A stretch of DNA of 14,896 nt from Prevotellaceae bacterium (GCA_021204715.1 JAJPYW010000226.1:1-14896); one strand, 5' to 3'; shown: positions 1 through 6,307, counted from the first letter of the stretch. Program-made: numbers and translations. The notes: generated by a model from the sequence alone, not told the origin.

Positions 1-1151
1 GCAGCCAGATAACCAAGATACGCCGCATCAAGACGGCCCTGCGCGAAGCCTCCCAATTCTTTGTGCAGCTCTACAAGATGGGCTACCACATAGAGTTCGT
101 CGACACGGGCGGCGGCATGGGCGTGGACTACGACGGCACCCGCTCCTCCAACAGTGAAAGCTCCGTGAACTACTCCATCCAAGAGTATGTGAACGATGTG
201 GTGTCCACCTTCGTCGACGCCGCCGACAAGCACGAGCTTCCCCACCCGAACATCATCACCGAAACGGGACGCAGCCTCACCGCCCACCACTCCATACTCA
301 TCTTCGAAGTGCTCGAGACGGCCTCGCTGCCCCAAATGGAGGACGACTGGGAGCCGGCCGAAGACGCGCACGAGTTGGTAAAAGAGCTCTACGAGATATG
401 GGACGAATTGGGACAACACAGCATCTTGGAATCGTGGCACGACGCCCAGCAGATACGCGAAGAGGGGCTCGACCTTTTCAGCCACGGCATCGTTGACTTG
501 AACACGCGGGCGCAAATCGAGAAGCTCTATTGGAGCATCTGCCGTGAGGTCAACACCATGGCCGGCAACATGAAGCACTGCCCCGAAGAGCTGCGCAAGC
601 TCGGCAAATTGCTTGCCGACAAATACTTCTGCAACTTCTCCCTGTTCCAGTCCCTGCCCGACACGTGGGCCATCGACCAGATGTTCCCCATCATGCCCAT
701 ACAGCGCTTGGACGAGAAGCCCGACCGGGAAGCCACGCTGCAGGACATCACCTGCGATTCCGACGGCAAGATATCCAATTTCGTAAGCTCCCGCACCTAC
801 TCCTCCACCCTGCCGTTGCACGCCCTGCGCGACAAGGAACCCTACTATTTGGCCGCCTTCCTTGTAGGAGCCTATCAGGAGATATTGGGCGACAAGCACA
901 ACCTGTTCGGCGCTACCAACGTGGTGCACATCTCGGTGAACTCCAAAGGCTACACCATTGACCAGTTGATCGACGGAGACACCGTGGCCGAAGTGTTGGA
1001 CTTCGTGCAATACAGCCCCAAGAAGTTGGTGCGCACGTTGGAAACGTGGGTAACACAATCTGTCAAAGAGGGACGCATCACCTTGGAAGAGGGCAAAGAG
1101 TTCTTGGCCAACTACCGTTCGGGGCTCTACGGCTATACCTATTTGGAGTAA
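1..1151 (+). CDS. speA: Biosynthetic arginine decarboxylase, C-terminal part (5' end outside window)
   Basis: Decarboxylates L-arginine to agmatine, the first step of the agmatine route to putrescine and spermidine; PLP-dependent, cytoplasmic. The reading frame is open from the first whole codon at base 3, so the ATG at 63 is internal and the gene starts upstream of the window. About 382 residues are visible of a family length near 630. Seen directly: the glycine-rich GGGMGVDYDGT segment of the PLP barrel (bases 108-140), the ETGRS motif (261-275) and the CDSDG motif (753-767), whose Cys belongs to the active site in fold III decarboxylases. These match the SpeA family rather than lysine/ornithine or diaminopimelate decarboxylases. 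It is followed after 24 bp by argB on the same strand, so the two are probably cotranscribed. No frameshift is seen. Confidence 0.95.
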   Translation, partial: SQITKIRRIKTALREASQFFVQLYKMGYHIEFVDTGGGMGVDYDGTRSSNSESSVNYSIQEYVNDVVSTFVDAADKHELPHPNIITETGRSLTAHHSILIFEVLETASLPQMEDDWEPAEDAHELVKELYEIWDELGQHSILESWHDAQQIREEGLDLFSHGIVDLNTRAQIEKLYWSICREVNTMAGNMKHCPEELRKLGKLLADKYFCNFSLFQSLPDTWAIDQMFPIMPIQRLDEKPDREATLQDITCDSDGKISNFVSSRTYSSTLPLHALRDKEPYYLAAFLVGAYQEILGDKHNLFGATNVVHISVNSKGYTIDQLIDGDTVAEVLDFVQYSPKKLVRTLETWVTQSVKEGRITLEEGKEFLANYRSGLYGYTYLE

Positions 1152-1175
1152 TCATACCTATTTATATTATATAAG

Positions 1176-1946
1176 GTGGAAAAACTGACGCTCGTCAAAG
1201 TAGGCGGCAAGATCGTGGAAGAAGAAGACACGCTTGGCCGGTTGTTGCAGCACTTCGCGGCCATAGAGGGCTACAAGGTGTTGGTACACGGCGGCGGGCG
1301 TTCAGCCACGCGATTGGCCGCTCGCTTGGGCATTGAGAGCCGCATGGTGGAAGGGCGCCGCATCACCGACGCCGACACATTGAAGGTGGTCACCATGGTC
1401 TACGCCGGGTTGGTGAACAAGCACATCGTGGCCCGCCTGCAAGCCCTCGGCATCAACGCCTTGGGGCTTACCGGGGCCGACATGGACGTCATCCGCTCGG
1501 TGAAGCGTCCGGTAAAGACGGTGGACTACGGATTCGTGGGCGACGTCGAGCGGGTGGACGCCACCTTCTTGGGGCACCTCATCCTTCAAGGCGTTGTCCC
1601 GGTCATGGCTCCGCTCACACACGACGGCTTAGGGCACCTGCTCAACACCAATGCCGACACCATCGCCGGCGAGACAGCCAAAGCGTTAGCCGGCCGTTTC
1701 AACGTCACGTTGGTCTATTGCTTCGAGAAGCCGGGCGTGCTTGGCGATGAAGCCGACGATGCCAGCGTCATTCCCGAAATCACCGAAGCGGCCTTTAGAC
1801 GCTACGTGGCCCAAGGAGTTATCCAAGGCGGCATGATACCCAAATTGGAGAATGCTTTCGAGGCGTTGCATGCGGGCGTGGCCCAAGTCATCATCACCGA
1901 GGCCTCGGCCATACACAAGACAGGGGCAGGTACCCGTATCATCTGA
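1176..1946 (+). CDS. argB: Acetylglutamate kinase family protein (ArgB; probably acts on N-succinylglutamate)
   Basis: Amino-acid kinase fold enzyme that phosphorylates the gamma-carboxylate of N-acylated glutamate in arginine biosynthesis; cytoplasmic. 256 residues, normal for the family. Visible signatures: KVGGKIVE near the N terminus (ATP-phosphate binding lysine), HGGGRSAT around residues 39-46 (glycine-rich substrate loop), the GLTGAD segment, and NTNADTIAGETAKAL (acyl-glutamate/ATP region), ending GTRII. The start is GTG at 1176; no in-frame ATG lies between the preceding stop and this codon, and no clear ribosome binding site is seen. Family knowledge: Bacteroides uses succinylated intermediates at the transcarbamylase step, so succinylglutamate is the likelier substrate, but this is inference. 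It lies 24 bp after speA, linking arginine synthesis with arginine use for polyamines. Confidence 0.95.
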   Translation: MEKLTLVKVGGKIVEEEDTLGRLLQHFAAIEGYKVLVHGGGRSATRLAARLGIESRMVEGRRITDADTLKVVTMVYAGLVNKHIVARLQALGINALGLTGADMDVIRSVKRPVKTVDYGFVGDVERVDATFLGHLILQGVVPVMAPLTHDGLGHLLNTNADTIAGETAKALAGRFNVTLVYCFEKPGVLGDEADDASVIPEITEAAFRRYVAQGVIQGGMIPKLENAFEALHAGVAQVIITEASAIHKTGAGTRII

Positions 1947-1950
1947 ACTT

Positions 1951-1983
1951 GCCGCAAGGGGGCGGACGCGCTCCGCGGCTTTT
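1951..1983 (+). terminator. Possible intrinsic terminator after argB
   Basis: Five bases after the argB stop, GCCGC (1951-1955) can pair with GCGGC (1975-1979), which is followed by TTTT (1980-1983). An alternative inner stem is GCGGA (1962-1966) with TCCGC (1972-1976). The T run is short and followed by A's, so termination may be weak. The position between argB and the separately promoted sigma gene fits. Confidence 0.45.
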
Positions 1984-2003
1984 AAAAAAAACTTTGTATA
2001 AAC

Positions 2004-2030
2004 TGTAACTTTTCGGCTCTTTAGACCGTC
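2004..2030 (+). promoter_or_regulatory. Candidate ECF-type promoter of the sigma factor gene
   Basis: TGTAACTTTT (2004-2013) has the AAC core typical of ECF sigma -35 elements, and CGTC (2027-2030) resembles an ECF -10. The spacing from AAC to CGTC is 17 bp, as expected for ECF promoters. The ATG of the ECF sigma gene lies 14 bp further on, so the transcript would have a very short leader. This suggests autoregulation. The -10/-35 assignment is by pattern only. Confidence 0.55.
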
Positions 2031-2044
2031 ATTTAAATACAGCG

Positions 2045-2554
2045 ATGCAGGAAATCAGCTTTCATGACGACATCCTTCCGTTGAAAGAGAAACTCTATCG
2101 AATGGCCTTGCGGATTACCTTCGACAAAGCCGAAGCGGAAGATATTGTACAGGACACGCTGATTAAGGTATGGGACAAACGCAGTGAGTGGACAAAGTTG
2201 GATTCCGTGGAGGCCTTCTGCCTGACGGTGACCAAGAACTTGGCCATAGACCGCACCCAAAAGCGCGGTTCCCGCACGTTGGAATTGGAAGAAGGCATGG
2301 ACCGGCCCTCCACCGCGTCGGACCCGCACGAAACGTTGGTCACCAAGGAGCGGTTGGCGTTGCTCCACCGGCTGATAGGCAAGCTCCCGCAGAAGCAACG
2401 GCAGACGATGCGGCTCAGGGACATTGAAGGAAAGAGTTACAAAGAGATAGCGACACTTTTAGGCATTACCGAGGAGCAGGTGAAAGTGAACCTCTTCCGG
2501 GCGCGCCAAAAGGTAAAACAACAGTTTATAGAGATTGAGGATTATGGACTTTAA
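2045..2554 (+). CDS. ECF-subfamily RNA polymerase sigma factor
   Basis: Alternative sigma factor that directs RNA polymerase to a specific promoter set. 169 residues, the usual ECF length. Region 2 (about residues 12-55) contains the AEDIVQDTLIKVWDKR block that binds core polymerase and the -10 element. Region 4 (about 112-158) contains a helix-turn-helix with YKEIATLLGITEEQVKVNLFRARQK, which reads the -35 element. No region 1.1 or 3 is present. The ATG at 2045 was chosen because it gives a complete region 2 and sits just after the ECF-type promoter. The 3' end overlaps the next gene by 11 bp, indicating translational coupling. The signal to which it responds cannot be read from sequence; the speA-argB neighbourhood does not prove a link to arginine. 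Confidence 0.93.
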   Translation: MQEISFHDDILPLKEKLYRMALRITFDKAEAEDIVQDTLIKVWDKRSEWTKLDSVEAFCLTVTKNLAIDRTQKRGSRTLELEEGMDRPSTASDPHETLVTKERLALLHRLIGKLPQKQRQTMRLRDIEGKSYKEIATLLGITEEQVKVNLFRARQKVKQQFIEIEDYGL

Positions 2555-3050
2555 GCATATCGAACAACTATTGGACCGTTACTGGCAATGCGGAACCACC
2601 TTGGAAGAGGAGCGGCAACTCAGGGCGTTCTTCAACGGACCCGATGTGCCGCCGCACCTGTTGCGCTACAAGGCGTTGTTCGTGTACCAACAACTCATGG
2701 GTGAAGAGAGCGGAATGGACGAAGCTTTCGACGCGCGCGTACTCGCCCGTATAGCCGACGGGGGCAAAGCCACAGTCAAAGTCAAAGCCAAACCCGTCAA
2801 GTTGACACTCCGTTTGGTTCCCTTACTGAAGGCCGCCGCCATAGTAGCCGCCGTCATTGTAGTGGGCAGCTTGATACAACGCCCCTTCTTCTCCAACCGG
2901 GCAGAAGAGATTGCGGCCGCCGCCGACACCATAGGCGGACAGATTTCCGCCCCATCGGTCGCCCTGTCGGGAGAGGTCTCCACCGCCTGCGGGCAAGAAC
3001 TCATCGACAGCTTGCAAGGTTTACAGATAGAAGTGGAGAGCAAGGAGTAA
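2544..3050 (+). CDS. Small single-TM protein coupled to the ECF sigma factor (possible anti-sigma factor)
   Basis: 168 residues with a polar, charged N-terminal half (residues 1-85, including HIEQLLDRYWQC and LEEERQLRAFF), one hydrophobic segment at about 91-111, and a C-terminal tail of about 55 residues with a DTIGGQISAPSVALSG stretch. This cytosolic domain / TM helix / outer tail layout is what membrane anti-sigma factors show. The ATG at 2544 overlaps the sigma stop by 11 bp, which also fits a sigma/anti-sigma pair. A TTG nine bases upstream was not used. I see no zinc-binding HXXXCXXC motif and no FecR domain, so the function is inferred from position and topology. Homologues in Bacteroides sometimes carry misleading enzyme names, which this sequence does not support. 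Confidence 0.75.
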   Translation: MDFKHIEQLLDRYWQCGTTLEEERQLRAFFNGPDVPPHLLRYKALFVYQQLMGEESGMDEAFDARVLARIADGGKATVKVKAKPVKLTLRLVPLLKAAAIVAAVIVVGSLIQRPFFSNRAEEIAAAADTIGGQISAPSVALSGEVSTACGQELIDSLQGLQIEVESKE

Positions 3051-3166
3051 CGCCCGGCTCACCCCACCTGCACAATTGCCCGTCAGGGCGCCTGCACCAC
3101 CGCCAAAGGTGCCATGCCACGGCGGAATCCTTCCACGAGAACCGATAACACGCTCAATAAAGACCG

Positions 3167-3874
3167 ATGCCAGTCAAAGAGATTCTGGAAGACGAAACGT
3201 TAGGCCGCCTGTTGGTGCGGGTAAACGTGAGGGCGCGGCGGCTCACATTCCGTGTAACGGCCGACGCCATCCATGTAACCGTTCCACCCGGCACCGACCT
3301 ATTGGAAGTAAGACGTGCCGTAGAGCGGTTGCGTCCGCGTCTGCAAGCCGCCCACGACAAACACCGGCGGCAGCCCATCGACCTTGCGTTCCGCATCGAC
3401 GCCCCCTGCTTCAAGTTGCGCCTTGTCACGGGCAAGGGCGACCGTTTCCTTCCCCATGCCATACCCGGCGGCATGGAGATTGTATGCCCGCCCCATACCG
3501 ACTTCAACGACGAGCGGCTGCAGGCATGGCTCCAGAAGGTAATAGAAGAAGCGTTGCGCCACTATGCCAAGACCATCCTCCCGCCCCGCCTGCAGGCGCT
3601 CTCCTTGCAGCACCAACTACCCTATAAAAGCGTGCGCACCAACTCCAGCCGCGGGCGTTGGGGCAGCTGCTCGGCACAAGGCAACATCAACCTCTCCTTC
3701 TACCTGCTCTTGCTGCCGCCCCACTTGATAGACTACGTATTGCTGCACGAGCTGTGCCACACACGCCAAATGAACCACGGCGCCGCCTTCCACGCGCTGC
3801 TCGACGAGCACACCGGCGGCAAGGCCGACGCCCTGCGCAAGGAGTTGAAAGGATACAAGGCCGCCTTCAGGTAA
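3167..3874 (+). CDS. YgjP-like (DUF45) zinc-dependent metallohydrolase
   Basis: 235 residues. The C-terminal half carries the YgjP/DUF45 signature: RTNSSRGRWGSCS with Trp165, then the zinc-binding HELCH (His194-His198) and a further His204 in QMNHGAAFH as the probable third ligand. The N-terminal part (about 20-130) is a beta-rich region with basic residues, as in this family. The family shares the gluzincin fold of M48-type peptidases; the E. coli member has been linked to UTP pyrophosphatase activity, so proteolysis should not be assumed. No signal peptide or TM segment is seen, so it is probably cytoplasmic. The ATG at 3167 gives a family-like N terminus. It follows the sigma block after 116 bp; no TAnnTTTG box is visible in that gap, so it could be read through or have an unrecognised promoter. 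Confidence 0.88.
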   Translation: MPVKEILEDETLGRLLVRVNVRARRLTFRVTADAIHVTVPPGTDLLEVRRAVERLRPRLQAAHDKHRRQPIDLAFRIDAPCFKLRLVTGKGDRFLPHAIPGGMEIVCPPHTDFNDERLQAWLQKVIEEALRHYAKTILPPRLQALSLQHQLPYKSVRTNSSRGRWGSCSAQGNINLSFYLLLLPPHLIDYVLLHELCHTRQMNHGAAFHALLDEHTGGKADALRKELKGYKAAFR

Positions 3875-3998
3875 ATACAACCAAAGGACGCGGCACTTGG
3901 TACCGGCGTCCCCGCATCCTGAAGAAGCGATGCACGGCGTCCGTAAAGACGGCCTCTCGTTGAAGAGACACTCTCTCACTTCAATTCTATACGACGGC

Positions 3999-4397
3999 TC
4001 ACTTCTGTGAAAGCAACTTCACCTCGCCGTCCTCTTTTTCGAAGCGGTAACTGCCCCCGTTCTCACTCAGCTCGAACAAGGCCAACGCCTCGGTAGCGTT
4101 GTCTACAATCAACAAGGCGCTGTGTTCGGCAAAACGCTTCACCTCGATGGTGAAAGGCTCTTTGCCCATGGTGCGGTCCACCAACAAGCTGTCGTTGATG
4201 AAGAGCGAAGTGGAGTCGCCGGCGAATCCCCGCTCCAACGTAACGGTATACACCTCTTGGAAATTCCGTTCCGCCTTCTTTTGTTGCTGTGCGCGCATGC
4301 TCATGTAGACAAAGATAACCACCACGGCAATCACGGCAAAAGCCAGTATGCCGTTGCCAACCATAAACTGTTTGTTCGTATTCAGCCGATGTGTCAT
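3999..4397 (-). CDS. Membrane-anchored hypothetical protein
   Basis: 132 residues that I do not recognise as a named family. A strongly hydrophobic helix covers about residues 13-33, with few positive residues before it and a basic, glutamine-rich stretch (RAQQQKKAER) right after it. The remaining 95 residues look like a small beta-rich domain with the phrases SLFINDSLLVDRTMG and ALFELSENGG, ending in a lysine-rich tail. The topology is either a signal-anchor with an external domain or the reverse; charge suggests the basic stretch is cytoplasmic, though this is uncertain. The ATG at 4397 is preceded by a Bacteroides-like -7 box. It diverges from the esterase gene and converges on the YgjP-like gene. 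Codon use is like its neighbours, supporting a real gene. Confidence 0.75.
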   Translation of the reverse strand: MTHRLNTNKQFMVGNGILAFAVIAVVVIFVYMSMRAQQQKKAERNFQEVYTVTLERGFAGDSTSLFINDSLLVDRTMGKEPFTIEVKRFAEHSALLIVDNATEALALFELSENGGSYRFEKEDGEVKLLSQK

Positions 4398-4416
4398 AAC
4401 CTCTTTTATTAGATTC

Positions 4417-4450
4417 TTTGCAAAAGTAACAATAAAAACGGCTATCTTTG
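4417..4450 (+). promoter_or_regulatory. Candidate housekeeping promoter of the esterase gene
   Basis: TTTG (4417-4420) and TATCTTTG (4443-4450) match the Bacteroides sigma-ABfr consensus (TTTG, then TAnnTTTG) with a 22 bp spacer. Transcription would start near 4457, giving an untranslated leader of about 70 bases before the ATG at 4528. It overlaps the opposite-strand -7 box at 4421-4428. Confidence 0.65.
4421..4428 (-). promoter_or_regulatory. Candidate -7 box for the membrane-anchored hypothetical gene
   Basis: On the minus strand this reads TACTTTTG, a full match to the Bacteroides -7 consensus TAnnTTTG. It lies 24-31 bases before the ATG at 4397. A TTTG about 25 bp upstream is slightly farther than the usual 19-23 bp, so the -33 element is uncertain. 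Confidence 0.5.
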
Positions 4451-4527
4451 CCGCAAAGTTAAACCTTTTTGCAACCGCGCGTCCATTGCGCGCCCCAAGA
4501 CCGAAAACCGTTTAATGATATAGAACT

Positions 4528-5721
4528 ATGAAAAGAATAGCTTTATTGACAATCCTCCTGCTGGCCGGCATTACCGCCTTCGCGCGGCAGGCGTCGGAGG
4601 AAAGACTCCAAGTAGTCTCTCCCGAAATCCACAACGACAACCGCGTCACGTTCCGTCTGTGGGCACCCCAAGCCACATGCGTTCAACTTACCGGCGACTG
4701 CCTGCCCGCAAGGCAAGTGCAAACCTCCTACGGCTTGGAAGAACAAGCCGGCGTGGTGGACATGGTGAAGAACGCCGAGGGCGTGTGGGAATACACCACG
4801 CCCCGTCCTTTGGAGCCTGAACTGTACAGCTACTACTTCCTGATAGACGGCGCGAGAATTACCGACCCCCGGAACGTGCACACGATACGCGACGTGGCAG
4901 TGGTGGCCAGCGTGTTCATCATAGGCGGCGGGCGCGCCGACCTCTACCGGGTGAACGACGTTCCCCACGGCACGGTATCGCGCCTTTGGTACGACAGCCC
5001 AGCGCTGGGCATGCGGCGGCGCCTCACCGTGTACACCCCCGCCGGCTATGAAGAAGGCGGCGGGCGCTACCCCGTGTTTTACTTGTTGCACGGCACGGGC
5101 GGCGACGAAGAGGCGTGGATTACCTTGGGCCGCGCCACCCAGATTATGGACAACCTCATCGCCCAAGGCAAGGCCGAGCCCATGATTGTGGTGATGACCA
5201 ACGGCAACACCGTCGTGGAAGCGGCGCCGGGAGAATCGTCGGCAGGGTTCATCATCCCCACGTCGGACCAACCGGGCATGCGCGACGGTTCCTTCGAGAT
5301 GTCCTTCCCCGATGTGGTAAACTTCATCGACACCCATTACCGCACTTTGGCCGACAAGCGCCACCGCGCCCTTGCGGGATTGTCCATGGGTGGCTTGCAT
5401 ACGAAGAACATCTCCCGTGAATACCCCGACTTGTTCGATTACGCGGGCATCTTCTCGCCCGGCATACCGCCCTCGCCCAAGGTAGATTCTCCCATTTATG
5501 AACAAGTGGAAGAGAAGTTGGCCATACAGTTTGAAAAGCGTCCCGCATGCTACTGGATAGCCATCGGCAAGACCGACAAGCGTTACCGGGAAAACAAGGA
5601 TTACTGCCAAATGCTCGATGAAAAGGGCTATCCTTATACCTATATGGAGACCGAAGGCGGACATACGTGGAGAAACTGGCGCATCCACCTGAGTGCGTTC
5701 GCGCCGCTGCTCTTCAAGTAA
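4528..5721 (+). CDS. Secreted esterase, CE1/esterase D-like with N-terminal E-set domain
   Basis: 397 residues. Residues 1-19 form a signal peptide (KR, hydrophobic core, AFA cleavage site), so the enzyme is exported. Residues about 28-140 resemble the N-terminal immunoglobulin-like E-set module of Bacteroidetes esterases, with FRLWAPQA and YYFLIDG. Residues about 150-397 are an alpha/beta hydrolase of the esterase D (PF00756) type: LLHGTGGDE oxyanion region, nucleophile Ser286 in GLSMGG, likely acid Asp350 (GKTD) and His379 (GGHTW). Such enzymes remove feruloyl or acetyl groups from plant polysaccharides, but the substrate here cannot be read. No SusC/SusD or glycosidase gene is adjacent, so this is not an obvious polysaccharide locus in this window. 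It has its own promoter and a structured region after the stop. Confidence 0.9.
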   Translation: MKRIALLTILLLAGITAFARQASEERLQVVSPEIHNDNRVTFRLWAPQATCVQLTGDCLPARQVQTSYGLEEQAGVVDMVKNAEGVWEYTTPRPLEPELYSYYFLIDGARITDPRNVHTIRDVAVVASVFIIGGGRADLYRVNDVPHGTVSRLWYDSPALGMRRRLTVYTPAGYEEGGGRYPVFYLLHGTGGDEEAWITLGRATQIMDNLIAQGKAEPMIVVMTNGNTVVEAAPGESSAGFIIPTSDQPGMRDGSFEMSFPDVVNFIDTHYRTLADKRHRALAGLSMGGLHTKNISREYPDLFDYAGIFSPGIPPSPKVDSPIYEQVEEKLAIQFEKRPACYWIAIGKTDKRYRENKDYCQMLDEKGYPYTYMETEGGHTWRNWRIHLSAFAPLLFK

Positions 5722-5743
5722 CCCCGCAGGGTATTTCACGCAG

Positions 5744-5820
5744 AGCGGCCGCTGTCGGTCAAGTGTAACAACCGGCTCCATGGCGCAGAAGCGCGGCAAG
5801 CGCCACCGGTAGCGGCCGCT
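5744..5820. repeat. Composite inverted repeat built on two AGCGGCCGCT palindromes
   Basis: The 10-bp palindrome AGCGGCCGCT occurs at 5744-5753 and again at 5811-5820. Inside it, ACCGG (5771-5775) pairs with CCGGT (5806-5810) and TGGCGC (5781-5786) with GCGCCA (5800-5805). The right arm is contiguous over 21 bases while the left arm is interrupted by 17 and 5 unpaired bases, giving a large imperfect stem-loop. It begins 22 bp after the esterase stop. Confidence 0.7.
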
Positions 5821-5831
5821 TCCCTAATGGC

Positions 5832-5882
5832 GGCAAGAGTGTATTCCTTGCACCGCGTCGCAGGCTGTCTTGCCCGTTTTTT
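5832..5882 (+). terminator. Possible terminator/attenuator with competing stems
   Basis: GGCAAG (5832-5837) can pair with CTTGCC (5869-5874), followed by CG and six T's (5877-5882). Its GCAAG part can instead pair with the nearer CTTGC (5847-5851). It lies about 110-160 bp after the esterase stop. The far stem has a long loop, so an intrinsic terminator is possible but not strong. Confidence 0.35.
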
Positions 5883-5922
5883 AGACACGCTCGGGTATTT
5901 TTACAGTATGCATTTCTTGCGG

Positions 5923-6052
5923 CCTAAGGAATACATTCGTTGCACCCTGTCGAATGTATTCCTTAGGGTGCATCGAATGTGATGAGCAAAGTGTCAGACA
6001 ACATTCGACTCAAGGTATCGAATACATTCGACTCGACCTGTCGAATGTATTC
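5923..6052. repeat. Nested palindromic repeat cluster with six ACATTCG cores
   Basis: ACATTCG or its complement starts at 5933(F), 5951(R), 5974(R), 6001(F), 6024(F) and 6042(R). The intervals are 18, 23, 27, 23 and 18, so the whole array is mirror-symmetric about 5990/5991. It contains a perfect 17-bp inverted repeat (CCTAAGGAATACATTCG, 5923-5939, with 5951-5967; 11-base loop), a perfect 13-bp one (6020-6032 with 6040-6052; 7-base loop) and an 8-bp one (5973-5980 with 6001-6008). No protein gene is seen in it. Confidence 0.85.
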
Positions 6053-6167
6053 CGCAGTTCCGCGGGGTGCGGTGATTTGATAGTATGCCATGCAAATGAC
6101 GCGATGAGATGACAATATAACGGCATATATCTAAATACGCTTTCATTTTGATAAAAACGCCCGTTTT

Positions 6168-6187
6168 AACCCCTTTGGGAAGGGGTT
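6168..6187. repeat. REP-like hairpin, copy 1 (minus orientation)
   Basis: AACCCCTT (6168-6175) pairs perfectly with AAGGGGTT (6180-6187) around a TGGG loop. Read on the minus strand with its flank it starts CTCTCCAACCCC, similar to the flank of the hairpin at 6339-6357. Short C/G-rich hairpins with a CTCCAA-type shoulder recur between genes in Bacteroidales. Confidence 0.55.
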
Positions 6188-6281
6188 GGAGAGAACTTGA
6201 ATAAATAATGACAAAACGGTGTCGCGGGCAAGGGAACGCCGCTTGTTTGGAGTGGATATAGCGGTGGCTTAAGCATAATAA

Positions 6282-6307
6282 GGGGCTGTGTCAAAAGACA
6301 CATCCCC
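6282..6307. repeat. Hairpin at left end of the MITE-like element
   Basis: GGGG (6282-6285) and TGTGTC (6287-6292) pair with GACACA (6297-6302) and CCCC (6304-6307) around an AAAA loop, with a single C/T mismatch. The same CCCC can alternatively pair with the GGGG at 6311-6314. Confidence 0.6.

Noticed and set aside
2535..2543. TTG at 2535 as start of the anti-sigma-like gene
   Set aside because: An ATG three codons downstream with typical overlap is more likely.
3076..3627. Plus-strand ORF in another frame over the YgjP-like gene
   Set aside because: Proline/arginine-rich translation; the overlapping frame has the HELCH and WGSCS motifs and is clearly the real one.
3875..3998. Intergenic stretch examined for tRNA, small ORF or terminator
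   Set aside because: Only very short complementarities (such as CGTC/GACG) and no T run; nothing supportable.
4543..5799. Long minus-strand ORF (418 codons) opposite the esterase gene
   Set aside because: It lies antisense to a gene with clear signal peptide and catalytic triad; its translation is rich in A, G, V, H and R with no domain, as expected for a shadow frame in GC-rich coding DNA.
5923..6052. CRISPR array
   Set aside because: The repeated unit alternates in orientation, is short and has no uniform spacers; no cas gene is present.
5905..6088. 7-bp direct repeat AGTATGC (5905-5911 and 6082-6088) as a target duplication flanking the palindrome cluster
   Set aside because: Too short, not adjacent to the palindrome ends, and easily due to chance.
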